Assembly (NCBI GenBank): GCA_000024525.1
Contig: CP001769.1
Coordinates: 1,178,001-1,242,000 of the forward strand
Direction of reading: 5' to 3'
DNA length: 64,000 nt
Origin: Spirosoma linguale DSM 74
Lineage (GTDB): Bacteria > Bacteroidota > Bacteroidia > Cytophagales > Spirosomataceae
Position numbers and translations under genes: made by a program. Every line of letters begins with the position of its first letter. The stretch's first letter is position 1. The notes below the pieces were generated by a model. The model was given only the letters and a program-made list of their open reading frames with translations. It searched no databases and was not told where the DNA came from. Of the stretch, positions 18,424 through 28,282 are shown piece by piece.

Positions 18424-19086
18424 ATGAGTTCTCTTCTTCAAACGACCGATATACGCCGAAATTACGGCGATCTTCCTGTACTTAAAGGCATAAATTTATC
18501 CATCGAATCCGGGGAAGTAGTTTCCATCGTGGGTGCATCGGGTGCTGGTAAAACAACGCTGCTTCAGATTCTTGGTACACTCGATCGGCCTGACTCCGGT
18601 ACATTACATATTGCCGGACAAAATGTGTTCACGCTCAACGACCGGCAACTCGCACAGTTTAGAAATGAGCGTATTGGGTTTGTTTTCCAGTTTAACAACC
18701 TCCTGCCCGAATTTACAGCGCTGGAAAATGTGTGTTTGCCGGGGTTTATCGCTGGCAAAGATGAACGGGCTGTTCGACAACGTGCTCAGGAATTACTGAC
18801 AACACTCGGTTTAGAACATCGTCTGACGAATCTACCGTCACAATTATCGGGAGGAGAACAGCAACGTGCTGCGGTAGCGCGCGCGCTGATTAATGAACCT
18901 GCTATCGTCTTCGCCGATGAACCCAGCGGAAACCTTGATTCGCGCAACGCCGAAGAACTGCACCAACTGTTTTTTAGGCTCCGCGACGAACTCGGGCAAA
19001 CATTCATAATAGTGACACATAACGAAGCGCTGGCATCCCTCGCCGACCGAACTGTGACGATTCGGGATGGACTTTTGTTTACGTAA
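18424..19086 (+). CDS. ABC transporter ATP-binding protein (LolD/MacB type)
   Basis: The 220-residue ATPase has Walker [10 protein letters not shown] (37-45), the Q-loop in [12 protein letters not shown], signature LSGGEQQR, Walker [10 protein letters not shown] and the switch His in IVTHNE. The [14 protein letters not shown] segment is typical of the LolD/MacB/FtsE group, which drives lipoprotein release or efflux through FtsX-like permeases. No permease is adjacent; a LolE-like permease lies at 36550-37758 and is a possible partner. Followed by a terminator. Confidence 0.9.
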   Translation: MSSLLQTTDIRRNYGDLPVLKGINLSIESGEVVSIVGASGAGKTTLLQILGTLDRPDSGTLHIAGQNVFTLNDRQLAQFRNERIGFVFQFNNLLPEFTALENVCLPGFIAGKDERAVRQRAQELLTTLGLEHRLTNLPSQLSGGEQQRAAVARALINEPAIVFADEPSGNLDSRNAEELHQLFFRLRDELGQTFIIVTHNEALASLADRTVTIRDGLLFT

Positions 19087-19288
19087 TAAGTAAGCGGTTA
19101 ATGGGCTAACTTAAGTATATGTACTTATTTTGATTTTCATGGTTAGGTATTTATCTGTTTGTAAACATCTGTTAATCAATGTGTTTATTTTTTATGTAAA
19201 AAATATTTAATGGAAAGAATCAATTTTCGATAATTTTGTTTTATCATTGTGTCGAAAAGAAAAGTTTTTCATAACGTTGAGTAAATCA

Positions 19289-19321
19289 GAAAGCCAAGAG
19301 AGTGTCTCGCTTGGCTTTTTT
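19289..19321. terminator. terminator between ABC ATPase and DoxX genes
   Basis: AAAGCCAAG pairs with CTTGGCTTT, followed by a T-run on the plus strand. It lies about 200 bases after the ABC gene; the intervening AT-rich stretch (19087-19288) shows no gene. Confidence 0.7.
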
Positions 19322-19375
19322 GTTTGCCTATAATCCCCGAAAATACTGCTTTTCAGGACCTGTTTAACACGAGGT

Positions 19376-19804
19376 TCACTCATCCCTTTTCAGGTATTGC
19401 TTCTCCAGCAAGGCGTCCACGCTCCACTTACCAGGGCCAGTAAACAAGAACACAAGAGCAAGCAAGACGAACAAAAATGGATGCTGATCTTCATACCAGA
19501 TCTTTCCATTGCCTATACAAAAGGCTATATAGACCATAGTGCCAATAACAATGAGGCAACCTATTCTTGTTAGCAGACCCATTGTGAGCAGTATACCTGT
19601 CAAAAACTCAGAACCCTTGCCAAGATAAACCATGAAGATAGGTGAGGATGCTTGCCGAAAAACGTCCCATGAGGCATACTCTTTCATCTTGGCTGCATCA
19701 AATACTTCCCATCCGTGGTATAGTAGAAACAGTCCTACAATAATTCGTACAAGAGCAAGACCGGTATCCAGTAAAATAGCTTCTGTTGTAAAGAGTCTTT
19801 TCAT
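19376..19804 (-). CDS. DoxX family membrane protein
   Basis: Started at ATG 19804 (MKRLFTTEAILLDTGLAL) the protein is 142 residues with four hydrophobic segments, as in DoxX/DoxD-like proteins: VRIIVGLFLLYHGWEVF, FMVYLGKGSEFLTGILLTMGLL, RIGCLIVIGTMVYIAF and FLFVLLALVFLFTGPG. The RxxxGxxxxxHG pattern at the start of the fold is conserved. It acts in the inner membrane; function in this lineage is not established. It lies downstream of groEL but beyond the groEL terminator. Confidence 0.85.
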   Translation of the reverse strand: MKRLFTTEAILLDTGLALVRIIVGLFLLYHGWEVFDAAKMKEYASWDVFRQASSPIFMVYLGKGSEFLTGILLTMGLLTRIGCLIVIGTMVYIAFCIGNGKIWYEDQHPFLFVLLALVFLFTGPGKWSVDALLEKQYLKRDE

Positions 19805-19917
19805 AAATTCTGTACCATTAGCTGTGGAAGTCAACGAGCTTTTTTAATTATTAAAACTAGTATAGACTGTTTGTTAAATTAACGGAGCAAGTCTAAAGAC
19901 ATTTTTGTAATCCCATT

Positions 19918-19955
19918 AAAAAAAGCGCCCCTGATCGTCAGATCAGGGGCGCTTT
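19918..19955 (-). terminator. groEL terminator
   Basis: AAAGCGCCCCTGATC pairs perfectly with GATCAGGGGCGCTTT over a four-base loop. On the minus strand it is followed by a run of T residues, so it should stop transcription from groES-groEL. Confidence 0.9.
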
Positions 19956-20002
19956 GGCAACAATCAGGAAAATCCTTAAAATCAAAAAAATCGCGGTTCA
20001 GA

Positions 20003-21646
<1,644 letters not shown>

Positions 21647-21716
21647 TTAATGATGAATTATTAGTGATGGATTAATAGAAATACGTAAGAGCAGTTACCT
21701 GCGTCCGTCCTTCTAC

Positions 21717-22013
21717 TTACAGAATTGCGAAAATGTCTGATTCACGCATGATGAGGTATTCTTTGCCATCGACAGTGATTTCTGTACCGGCATATTTGCC
21801 ATACAGAACTGTGTCGCCCACCTGAACCGTAAGAGGCTCATCTTTCTTGCCTGCACCAACGGCGACGACCGTACCACGCTGGGGTTTTTCTTTTGCCGTG
21901 TCTGGGATGATAATACCAAACGAGGTTTTTTCTTCGGCAGGGGCTGCTTCTACCAGCACCCGGTCGGCCAGCGGTTTCACGTTTACTTTAACGCTTTCCG
22001 TTTCTGCTACCAT
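21717..22013 (-). CDS. groS: co-chaperonin GroES
   Basis: The 98-residue protein shows the GroES core ([11 protein letters not shown], the mobile loop [34 protein letters not shown]). It begins with a short extra N-terminal stretch before VKPL. It caps the GroEL ring. It lies 76 bases upstream of groEL, forming the usual operon. The start at ATG 22013 is followed at once by family sequence. Confidence 0.97.
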   Translation of the reverse strand: MVAETESVKVNVKPLADRVLVEAAPAEEKTSFGIIIPDTAKEKPQRGTVVAVGAGKKDEPLTVQVGDTVLYGKYAGTEITVDGKEYLIMRESDIFAIL

Positions 22014-22098
22014 GATAATGAGTTGATTAAGGTTTTAAACTGTTTGTGTTTTTACGTACACGACGATTCTGGACCGCCAATTACTGTGCCAATGCCGT

Positions 22099-22204
22099 AA
22101 ACTGCCAAATTTTCAGGTTTCTGCCTGACATACTGCCATTCTCATCTTTAACTAAATTTCCTTCGGTTACCCTGGGAAATTGAACGTATAGAATTTGGCA
22201 GTTT
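22099..22204 (-). promoter_or_regulatory. 13-bp inverted repeat upstream of groES (candidate operator)
   Basis: AAACTGCCAAATT (22099-22111) and AATTTGGCAGTTT (22192-22204) are exact complements 80 bases apart, and further CTGCC/GGCAG words lie between and beside them. The repeat lies 86-191 bases upstream of groES and 58-163 bases upstream of the divergent gene at 22262. No CIRCE element (TTAGCACTC-N9-GAGTGCTAA) is visible. The regulatory role is a guess. Confidence 0.4.
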
Positions 22205-22261
22205 GCCGCCTGTTTGTTAGTTTAACAAAAGCATACACCTGAGAATGAATTTTTACAGTTT

Positions 22262-22969
22262 ATGAAAAAATTACAACCCGACTGGTTTACGCAAAATTGG
22301 CTTGATGCCGAATATCAGAAATATGTCGTCTTGGCATACTTACAGGCTGTTCAGCAGAACTTTGTAGAACACAAACTTTGGCCAGATTTACCTGAATTAC
22401 GCAGCCATTACGATGCTGGCATTCGTTTTTCGAGGGGCAAAGGTACGCTAAATGCTGCGTTCCCCAAACGTGTCAGCCGAGTTACTGGTCCACCACCCAG
22501 AATCGAATATAAATCCGAGGTAACGGAATCTGCATTAATGGCGGAGATGGATGCTATAATGGATTTTGCCCTGCCTCGTTTTCAGGCCATGTTAACCGAG
22601 GGACAGCAACGATGGGCCGATATTGCCCAATCGCTGACGTTAGCGCCGGTGGGTCTGCTGCCCCTGCGACCAGAAGAAGGTTATCTTTTTTTACACGCCA
22701 GTAACCAGGCTGAAATGCAGGTTTACTACTTCTGTATGACGTTGTACTCAGACCAGGAACCGGGTGGTCGTTTAATTCAATTACGCTTCATAGAGGCTGT
22801 CCGGAAAAGTTTGGCCAACACCTTCGAAAACATTAAGCTTGATTTGATTCGTCGTCATCGACATATGCCTAATCCAGCAACGTTTATGCTGGAAAGCAAA
22901 AAAGTATACCCCGTCCAGGAAACGTTACTGCCCATTGCCCGCCAGTTACTGGCCCAGGCTGCGGCCTAG
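22262..22969 (+). CDS. conserved hypothetical protein, function unknown
   Basis: I do not recognise this 235-residue protein. It is soluble, with no leader or membrane helix. It is rich in aromatic residues and Gln near the N-terminus (PDWFTQNWLDAEYQKYVVL) and mostly helical by composition. Residues 70-85 (KRVSRVTGPPPRIEYK) are basic and Pro-rich, and the C-terminus ends LLAQAAA. It is divergently oriented from groES and convergent with secG, and so interrupts a gene block otherwise conserved in Bacteroidota. Codon use looks like its neighbours, so it is probably a genuine gene. Confidence 0.75.
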   Translation: MKKLQPDWFTQNWLDAEYQKYVVLAYLQAVQQNFVEHKLWPDLPELRSHYDAGIRFSRGKGTLNAAFPKRVSRVTGPPPRIEYKSEVTESALMAEMDAIMDFALPRFQAMLTEGQQRWADIAQSLTLAPVGLLPLRPEEGYLFLHASNQAEMQVYYFCMTLYSDQEPGGRLIQLRFIEAVRKSLANTFENIKLDLIRRHRHMPNPATFMLESKKVYPVQETLLPIARQLLAQAAA

Positions 22970-22972
22970 TGA

Positions 22973-23024
22973 ACAAAAACAAAAAAAGCCATATCCGGAA
23001 GGATATGGCTTTTTTTGTTTTTGT
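22973..23024. terminator. long perfect hairpin terminator (24-bp arms)
   Basis: ACAAAAACAAAAAAAGCC and the rest of the left arm (22973-22996) pair exactly with 23001-23024 across a four-base loop. A- and T-tracts on both sides make it a bidirectional terminator for the unknown gene and secG. Confidence 0.9.
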
Positions 23025-23039
23025 CGTTTTTGTCAAGCG

Positions 23040-23459
23040 TTACTTCTGGGGCGTTAAGGCCGAAGTAGAAGCTCCGGGTGTAGCTGCACCTGGGGCTGCC
23101 TGACTTGGAGCTGCACCATTTGCTGCACTCGGAGCAGGTGTTGGGGCGGCAGCGCCCGGTAAGGTTTGTGTTTGTGCACGATCTACGTTTGCACTGTTGA
23201 TGCCGGTAGCCTGATTACGATCGATCATGATGTACGATGCCATCGACAGTACCATAACGCCGATGCCAAGACCCCACGTGATCTGTTCGAGCAGATCGGT
23301 GGTTTTCTTTACGCCCATGAGTTGGTTAGAGCCTAAGCCTCCAAATTCTCCGGCTAGTCCTCCGCCTTTTGAGTTCTGAACAAGTACGATAAGAATCAGA
23401 AGAACGGTGAGGATACAAATGATGACAATAGTTGCCGTTACCATGAATTCGGTTGTCAC
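23040..23459 (-). CDS. secG: preprotein translocase subunit SecG
   Basis: The 139-residue protein has two membrane helices (about residues 6-28 and 59-80) around the SecG signature VQNSKGGGLAGEFGG. The tail beyond residue 90 is low-complexity Ala/Pro/Gln, a common extension in Bacteroidota. It assists SecYE protein export in the inner membrane. ATG 23444 is an alternative start. It is the last gene of the block miaB, sigma-54 activator, lptE, TPR protein, secG. Confidence 0.93.
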   Translation of the reverse strand: MTTEFMVTATIVIICILTVLLILIVLVQNSKGGGLAGEFGGLGSNQLMGVKKTTDLLEQITWGLGIGVMVLSMASYIMIDRNQATGINSANVDRAQTQTLPGAAAPTPAPSAANGAAPSQAAPGAATPGASTSALTPQK

Positions 23460-23530
23460 CGGGTCGCCGGTGCGTTAAACAGTTAAGAGTAAATACAAAA
23501 TAGGTGCCAGCAGTTAATTTAAGACTCAGT

Positions 23531-24373
23531 TTATCCTTCTGCTGCGTTTTTTAATTCACTGATTTTTGCCGCAAAGTACGCGTTTTTTTCTGGGTTTTTC
23601 ACTATCAGCTTCTTATAGATTTCGATAGCCTTATCGGTTTTGCCCTGTTTCTCAAGAATTTTGGCAAAACTTTCGGTCACCAGGCTACCCGAAACAGGCT
23701 TGTTCCGCTTCGTCAGATCTTCCTGTTCAAGTACTTCGCCCGGCTTGCCGCGTACTGGCGATATGCGAGGTTCTTTCTTTATAAAGCTGTCAATCAAATC
23801 AAGTTGACGCTGGCGTTCAATATCAGCTGCAGAGAGAATGGGTTGGCTGGGTGCCGCTTCTGCAATCTGTTCAAGGTCATTTTTCAAATTTGCTTCGACC
23901 AGTGTAGGGTCTTCAGGTGTAGGTACTGTAGGAAGAGTTTCTGTTTGTTCTTTAGCCGCTGAGCCGTCGTACTGGCTGGGTAGTTGTAAGAGCGCCAATT
24001 TGGGAAAGCTGTTGCTCAGGCCCACTCTCGATTTGAAAAGTGCATAACTTTCCTGCTGATAATCGTCGGGAATGGGAACATGTTTGGCCGACAGTTCATT
24101 CAACTTTGTCAGCAGATTTTCGGACCACTGAAATTCGTTATCGATTAACTTTCTGAGGGCATTACGACTTAACGCGTGCGCTGCCGCCAGCCGCACATAA
24201 GATACAGCCTGGCCGCGTTGATGAATCGACGCGGCCTTAGCAGTCAATGTATGCAAGGTTTGGCAGTAGGGGTATACGGCCAGACTTTCCTGAAGTTGAG
24301 TGAAGTCGGTAGGAGCAAGGTCATCGGGGTGAGTGACCCAATACGAAAATGTTTCTTTGTCGAGTGGAAGCAC
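23531..24373 (-). CDS. TPR-like hypothetical protein
   Basis: The 280-residue cytoplasmic protein starts MLPLDKETFSYWVTHPDDL. It ends with a tetratricopeptide-like helical pair (SFAKILEKQGKTDKAIEIY, LIVKNPEKNAYFAAKISEL). The middle is acidic and low in complexity. It belongs to a protein commonly found between lptE and secG in Bacteroidota, so it may have a role linked to envelope assembly, but I know of no tested function. Confidence 0.75.
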   Translation of the reverse strand: MLPLDKETFSYWVTHPDDLAPTDFTQLQESLAVYPYCQTLHTLTAKAASIHQRGQAVSYVRLAAAHALSRNALRKLIDNEFQWSENLLTKLNELSAKHVPIPDDYQQESYALFKSRVGLSNSFPKLALLQLPSQYDGSAAKEQTETLPTVPTPEDPTLVEANLKNDLEQIAEAAPSQPILSAADIERQRQLDLIDSFIKKEPRISPVRGKPGEVLEQEDLTKRNKPVSGSLVTESFAKILEKQGKTDKAIEIYKKLIVKNPEKNAYFAAKISELKNAAEG

Positions 24374-24490
24374 GAATTAAGTTACGATTTACAGTTTATA
24401 TTGGTGAGTTGCTTTCGCAGGCTTTGTCGAAGAACAACCATGCGAAAGTACTTCATTACTGCGTAAATCATTCGTGCGGATGGTAACTTT

Positions 24491-24997
24491 TTACCAGTCG
24501 GCCGCCGTTTTATTAAATATATCCAGTACAATCTGGTCCAGAATTTTCGGTACCAGACGGCTTTCATTTTGACTTAATGTTTGCCCCTGCGGGAAGTCCT
24601 GATAGAAGGAAAAGGATTGTTCGAAATTCTTACTTTCGTCTTTGTTGTTATAGAACCGGGCCAACACGGTGATCTGTAGTCGGTTAACGCCCGCCTGGTC
24701 CTGTGCAGTTGGTGCAACGGCCAGCAGGTCATATCCTGTAATATTACCTTCCAGTACCATATCGCCGTTGTTCGGGACAACTTTTAAACTGGTGTACCGC
24801 TGGTAATATTCTTTCAGTTTTTCATTAAACGTTAGGGGCAGGTTGGCTGGACCACCCGCTGTAGCCAGCACGAAATTATTTACAGTAACCGTTTTAATAT
24901 CGGGTGAAAGGGTCGTGCCCGTGAATGAATACACTCCGCAGGAGGAAAGGAATAATGTACAATGGAGAATGAATAATGTATAAAGCAGAAATGACAT
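24491..24997 (-). CDS. lptE: LptE-like lipopolysaccharide-assembly lipoprotein
   Basis: I prefer ATG 24997, which gives MSFLLYTLFILHCTLFLSSC, a lipoprotein signal with Cys 20, and a 168-residue precursor; the frame is open to 25066, where it overlaps the upstream gene. The mature part starts GVYSFTGTTLSPDIKTV, the typical opening of Bacteroidota LptE-like proteins, and continues with FNEKLKEYYQRYTSLKVV. LptE plugs the LptD channel that places lipopolysaccharide in the outer membrane. The codons for residues 6-17 of the leader coincide with one arm of a palindromic repeat. Confidence 0.85.
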   Translation of the reverse strand: MSFLLYTLFILHCTLFLSSCGVYSFTGTTLSPDIKTVTVNNFVLATAGGPANLPLTFNEKLKEYYQRYTSLKVVPNNGDMVLEGNITGYDLLAVAPTAQDQAGVNRLQITVLARFYNNKDESKNFEQSFSFYQDFPQGQTLSQNESRLVPKILDQIVLDIFNKTAADW

Positions 24998-25042
24998 CCA
25001 CCCCTTAGGATTATTCACTATCCATTTTCCATCATTCATTAG
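24950..25042. repeat. palindromic repeat overlapping the lptE start
   Basis: Left arm 24950-24982 (words AATAATG, TACAATGG, GAATGAATAATG) pairs imperfectly with right arm 25011-25042 (TTATTCACTATCCATTTTCC...). The left arm is inside the lptE signal-peptide coding region, and the right arm lies just after the sigma-54 regulator stop codon. It belongs to the same AATGG/AATAATG family as 26439-26529. Confidence 0.75.
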
Positions 25043-25046
25043 AAAA

Positions 25047-26429
25047 TTATTCTTCATCAATTTCATACTGTTTGATTTTCCGGTATAACGTGCGCTCTGA
25101 GATACCGAGTGCCTGAGCAGCGTATTTCCGTTTGTTATTGTTACGCCGGAGGGCTTTTAATATCATTTCTTTCTCCTGGCGTTCGAGCGAGAGCGAGTCG
25201 TCTTCCTCGGTTTCGTGCGTAACATCTTCCACTTCGGTCAAGTCGTTGATATCGCCGTCAACATCATCGAAAATCTGTACGGGCGGGTGACCGCCGTAGG
25301 TTTCGGAAGGTGGTACAGCCGTTCGGGGCGTAGGGGTATCCGTTCGAATTGTACCATTGACGGCCGGTAGCAGACGCGTAATATTGGTATCGGTTAACGG
25401 CCGGTTGTCGCCATCAGGTGAAATAGAGTCGAACAGGTCTTTGTGTGCGTGCAGGATATGATCACTATCGTGTTCGTTGCCCATCAGAACATCGCGAACG
25501 AGCTTTTTCAGATCGTTCACATCCCGGCGCATGTCGAACAAAACTTTATAAAGCAGATCGCGTTCGGAGAAATTGTCGGCGCCATTTCCTCCATTAGCTT
25601 GTGGAAACAAGGCTAACGTCCGGTTGCTCTGCTGCGGTTGAGGCAGGTATTTTGACAGCGTCTCAGCTTCGATGGGTTTGTTCTGCTCCGACTCAAGGAT
25701 AGACACCTGCTCAGCGATGTTCTTTAACTGACGAATATTGCCCGGAAACGGATAATTGATCAGCACTTGCTTGGCTCCTTCGGTAAGCTGAAGCGGTTTA
25801 ATTCGGTAACGTTCGGCAAAATCGGTTGTGAACTTACGGAAGAGCAGCTCGATGTCGTTGCCGCGCTCGCGGAGGGGTGGAACAAAAATAGGTACCGTAT
25901 TGAGCCGGTAATACAGATCTTCCCGAAATTTACCCTTCTCAACGGCTTCCATCAGATTGACGTTTGTTGCTGCCACAACCCGCACATCCGTTTTTTGTGT
26001 CTTGGATGAACCGACCCGAATAAATTCGCCATTTTCGAGTACGCGCAGGAGCCGGGCCTGGGTACCCAGAGGCATTTCGCCGATTTCGTCGAGAAAAATA
26101 GTACCTCCGTTGGTTGTTTCGAAATAGCCTTTTCGGGAGTCTACCGCACCCGTAAATGAGCCCTTTTCATGACCAAACAGCTCTGAGTCGATGGTGCCTT
26201 CTGGAATGGCTCCGCAGTTGATGGCAATAAACTGACCGTGCTTTCGGGCGCTCAGGCTGTGGATAATCTTTGAAAATGATTCTTTACCACTACCACTTTC
26301 GCCCGTGATGAGCACGGTGAGATCGGTTGCCGATACCTGCATGGCTACGTTGATGGCGTAGTTGAGGCCGGATGCGTTGCCGATTATACCGAAGCGCTGT
26401 TTAACGCTTTGAATTTCCTGTTGATTCAT
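25047..26429 (-). CDS. sigma-54-dependent transcriptional activator without receiver domain
   Basis: The 460-residue protein begins directly with the AAA+ domain: Walker A GESGSGKE (43-50), the sigma-54 contact loop GSFTGA (90-95, usually GAFTGA) and Walker B GGTIFLDEIGEMP (108-120). A linker rich in Asp and Pro follows, then a Fis-type helix-turn-helix (LRRNNNKRKYAAQALGISER) at the C-terminus. There is no receiver, GAF or PAS domain, so activity is presumably set by expression or protein partners. It overlaps the longest lptE frame. Gene order with miaB and lptE is conserved in the phylum. Confidence 0.92.
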   Translation of the reverse strand: MNQQEIQSVKQRFGIIGNASGLNYAINVAMQVSATDLTVLITGESGSGKESFSKIIHSLSARKHGQFIAINCGAIPEGTIDSELFGHEKGSFTGAVDSRKGYFETTNGGTIFLDEIGEMPLGTQARLLRVLENGEFIRVGSSKTQKTDVRVVAATNVNLMEAVEKGKFREDLYYRLNTVPIFVPPLRERGNDIELLFRKFTTDFAERYRIKPLQLTEGAKQVLINYPFPGNIRQLKNIAEQVSILESEQNKPIEAETLSKYLPQPQQSNRTLALFPQANGGNGADNFSERDLLYKVLFDMRRDVNDLKKLVRDVLMGNEHDSDHILHAHKDLFDSISPDGDNRPLTDTNITRLLPAVNGTIRTDTPTPRTAVPPSETYGGHPPVQIFDDVDGDINDLTEVEDVTHETEEDDSLSLERQEKEMILKALRRNNNKRKYAAQALGISERTLYRKIKQYEIDEE

Positions 26430-26438
26430 AACTGCCTC

Positions 26439-26529
26439 TAATGAATAATGGACAATGAGTGATGGGTAATGGATAGTAAAAAACTAGCTTGACAGCGTTA
26501 TTCATTACCCATTCTTCATTATGCATTAA
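26439..26529. repeat. palindromic repeat at the miaB 3' end
   Basis: Left arm 26439-26478 (AATGAATAATGGACAATG, GGGTAATGGATA) pairs imperfectly with right arm 26499-26529 (TTATTCATTACCCATTCTTC...). The right arm contains the miaB stop codon and the codons for its last residues. The left arm is ten bases from the start of the sigma-54 regulator. Confidence 0.75.
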
Positions 26530-28060
26530 CTACCTCGCCCCGTAGCGTTGCTGACGTACACTCAGTTACTAATACGTTGACATACTGCCCTTTCTGGTGG
26601 TCCCCTTTGGGAAATACGACCATCTTGTTCTGGTCATTCCGGCCACAAAGGAAGTCGTCGGATCGTTTGGACGGCCCTTCGATCAGGACGCGCTGCACCT
26701 GGCCGATATGTCGTTGATTACGTTCGGCCGAGTGGGCCAGTTGTCGGGCAATGATCTCGTTCAGGCGACGCTTCTTGACATCTTCCGGAATATCATCGGC
26801 ATATTTTTTTGCTGCCAGCGTCCCCGGGCGTTCCGAGTAGGCGAACATGTAGGCGTAGTCGTAATGCACATAGTCCATGAGCGACAACGAATCCTGGTGT
26901 TCTTCTTCGGTTTCGGTGCAGAATCCCGAAATCATATCGGTCGAGATGCCGCAGTCTTCTCCCAGAATTTCCCGGATGCGGTCAATTTTGCCAATGTACC
27001 AGGGACGGTCGTAGGTTCGGTTCATCAGTTTCAACACCCGGCTGTTTCCGCTTTGCGCGGGCAAATGGATGTAGTTGCAGATGTTGTCGTACCGGGCCAT
27101 GGTATGCAGTACATCGTCCGTAATATCTTTTGGGTGCGAGGTCGAAAAACGCACCCGAAGATCAGGATGGATTTGAGCCACCATTTCGAGCAGGTGCGCG
27201 AATGTTGTAGTTGTATTAGTATTAGTAGTTAGGAGCGAGGAGTTAGGAGTTGCTGACGCATCCATATTTGCTGACGCTGGTCTGCCGGTGCGGTCAGCAA
27301 CTCCTAACTCCTCGCTCCTAACTCCTAACTCCCATTTATAACTATCCACATTCTGCCCAAGCAGAGTAACTTCGCGGTAGCCCTGGTCAAAGAGGTCCTG
27401 TGCTTCACGAACAATGCTAAAGGGGTCACGGCTGCGTTCGCGGCCACGTGTAAACGGCACCACGCAGAAGCTGCACATGTTGTCGCAGCCGCGCATGATG
27501 GATACAAAAGCGGTTACGCCGTTCGAGTTCAGACGTATCGGTGAAATGTCGGCGTAAGTTTCTTCGCGGGACAGAAACACATTTACCGCCTTCTGGCCCG
27601 ATTCAGCTTCTTCAACCAGCTTCGGAATGTCGCGGTAGGCATCAGGCCCCGCTACAATGTCGACCACTTTTTCTTCTTCAAGCAGTTTGGTCTTCAGCCG
27701 TTCGGCCATGCATCCGAGCATCCCGACCAGAAGTTCCGGTTTCTGGCGTTTCAGACCGGTAAGGTGCTTGAGCCGGTGTCGGACTTTCTGTTCGGCATTG
27801 TCGCGGATGGCGCAGGTATTCAGGAAAATCACGTCAGCTTCGTCGGCCGATGAGGTAGTGGCATAACCGGCATTCCGCATCACGGCTGCGACGATCTCGC
27901 TGTCGGCAAAGTTCATCTGGCAACCGTAGCTTTCGATGTACAGTCGTTTTTTACCAACCGATAGCTCATCTTCCAATGTACGGGGTAAGTCGATGTGCTC
28001 TTTATCGTCAGGTTGTAGTATGGTTAGTTCGGGTATGAGCGTCATAAATAGAGAGTCCAT
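26519..28060 (-). CDS. miaB: tRNA-2-methylthio-N6-dimethylallyladenosine synthase MiaB
   Basis: The 513-residue protein has all three MiaB domains: an N-terminal UPF0004 domain with Cys 47 ([10 protein letters not shown]) and further Cys in [10 protein letters not shown] and MLGCMAER; the radical SAM domain with [10 protein letters not shown]; and a C-terminal TRAM domain. It methylthiolates A37 of tRNAs. ATG 28045 is an alternative start. Residues 244 to about 285 are an extra segment encoded by a palindromic repeat, inserted after [11 protein letters not shown] and before [10 protein letters not shown]. No frame or stop defect results, so the enzyme may still work. Confidence 0.95.
   Translation of the reverse strand: MDSLFMTLIPELTILQPDDKEHIDLPRTLEDELSVGKKRLYIESYGCQMNFADSEIVAAVMRNAGYATTSSADEADVIFLNTCAIRDNAEQKVRHRLKHLTGLKRQKPELLVGMLGCMAERLKTKLLEEEKVVDIVAGPDAYRDIPKLVEEAESGQKAVNVFLSREETYADISPIRLNSNGVTAFVSIMRGCDNMCSFCVVPFTRGRERSRDPFSIVREAQDLFDQGYREVTLLGQNVDSYKWELGVRSEELGVADRTGRPASANMDASATPNSSLLTTNTNTTTTFAHLLEMVAQIHPDLRVRFSTSHPKDITDDVLHTMARYDNICNYIHLPAQSGNSRVLKLMNRTYDRPWYIGKIDRIREILGEDCGISTDMISGFCTETEEEHQDSLSLMDYVHYDYAYMFAYSERPGTLAAKKYADDIPEDVKKRRLNEIIARQLAHSAERNQRHIGQVQRVLIEGPSKRSDDFLCGRNDQNKMVVFPKGDHQKGQYVNVLVTECTSATLRGEVVNA
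27227..27330. repeat. palindromic repeat inserted in frame within miaB (31-bp perfect arms)
   Basis: Left arm 27227-27257 and right arm 27293-27323 are exact complements of 31 bases with a 35-base loop; a partial second TAGGAGTT unit extends the right side to about 27330. The TTAGGAG/GAGGAG words match the repeat at 10479-10554. Read in the miaB frame it encodes [11 protein letters not shown], a linker, then PNSSLLTT, without stops. Confidence 0.95.
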
Positions 28061-28202
28061 AGGCGCCGGTCGATAGTGAAAAAGCCTGTGAAGGAGACTG
28101 TTGACTATTGACTGACGACTTTTTTTGCAAAATTACGAAGAAAGCCCCGATAGTGCTGTCATTTTGGCAGGATTCCGGCGTTAAAATACCTTAAGGACGA
28201 TT

Positions 28203-28282
28203 GTTGGGTTATTGGTTATTAGGTTATTGAGTTATTAGTTAATGAGTGCACTTTTTACGATTAACCAATAACGAATAACCAA
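28203..28282. repeat. AT-rich palindromic repeat (TTATTGGTTATTAG family)
   Basis: GGTTATTGGTTATTAGG on the left pairs with AACCAATAACGAATAACC on the right. The same words occur at 915-1020 and 40415-40520. It ends at the stop codon of the TamL-like gene. Confidence 0.75.
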
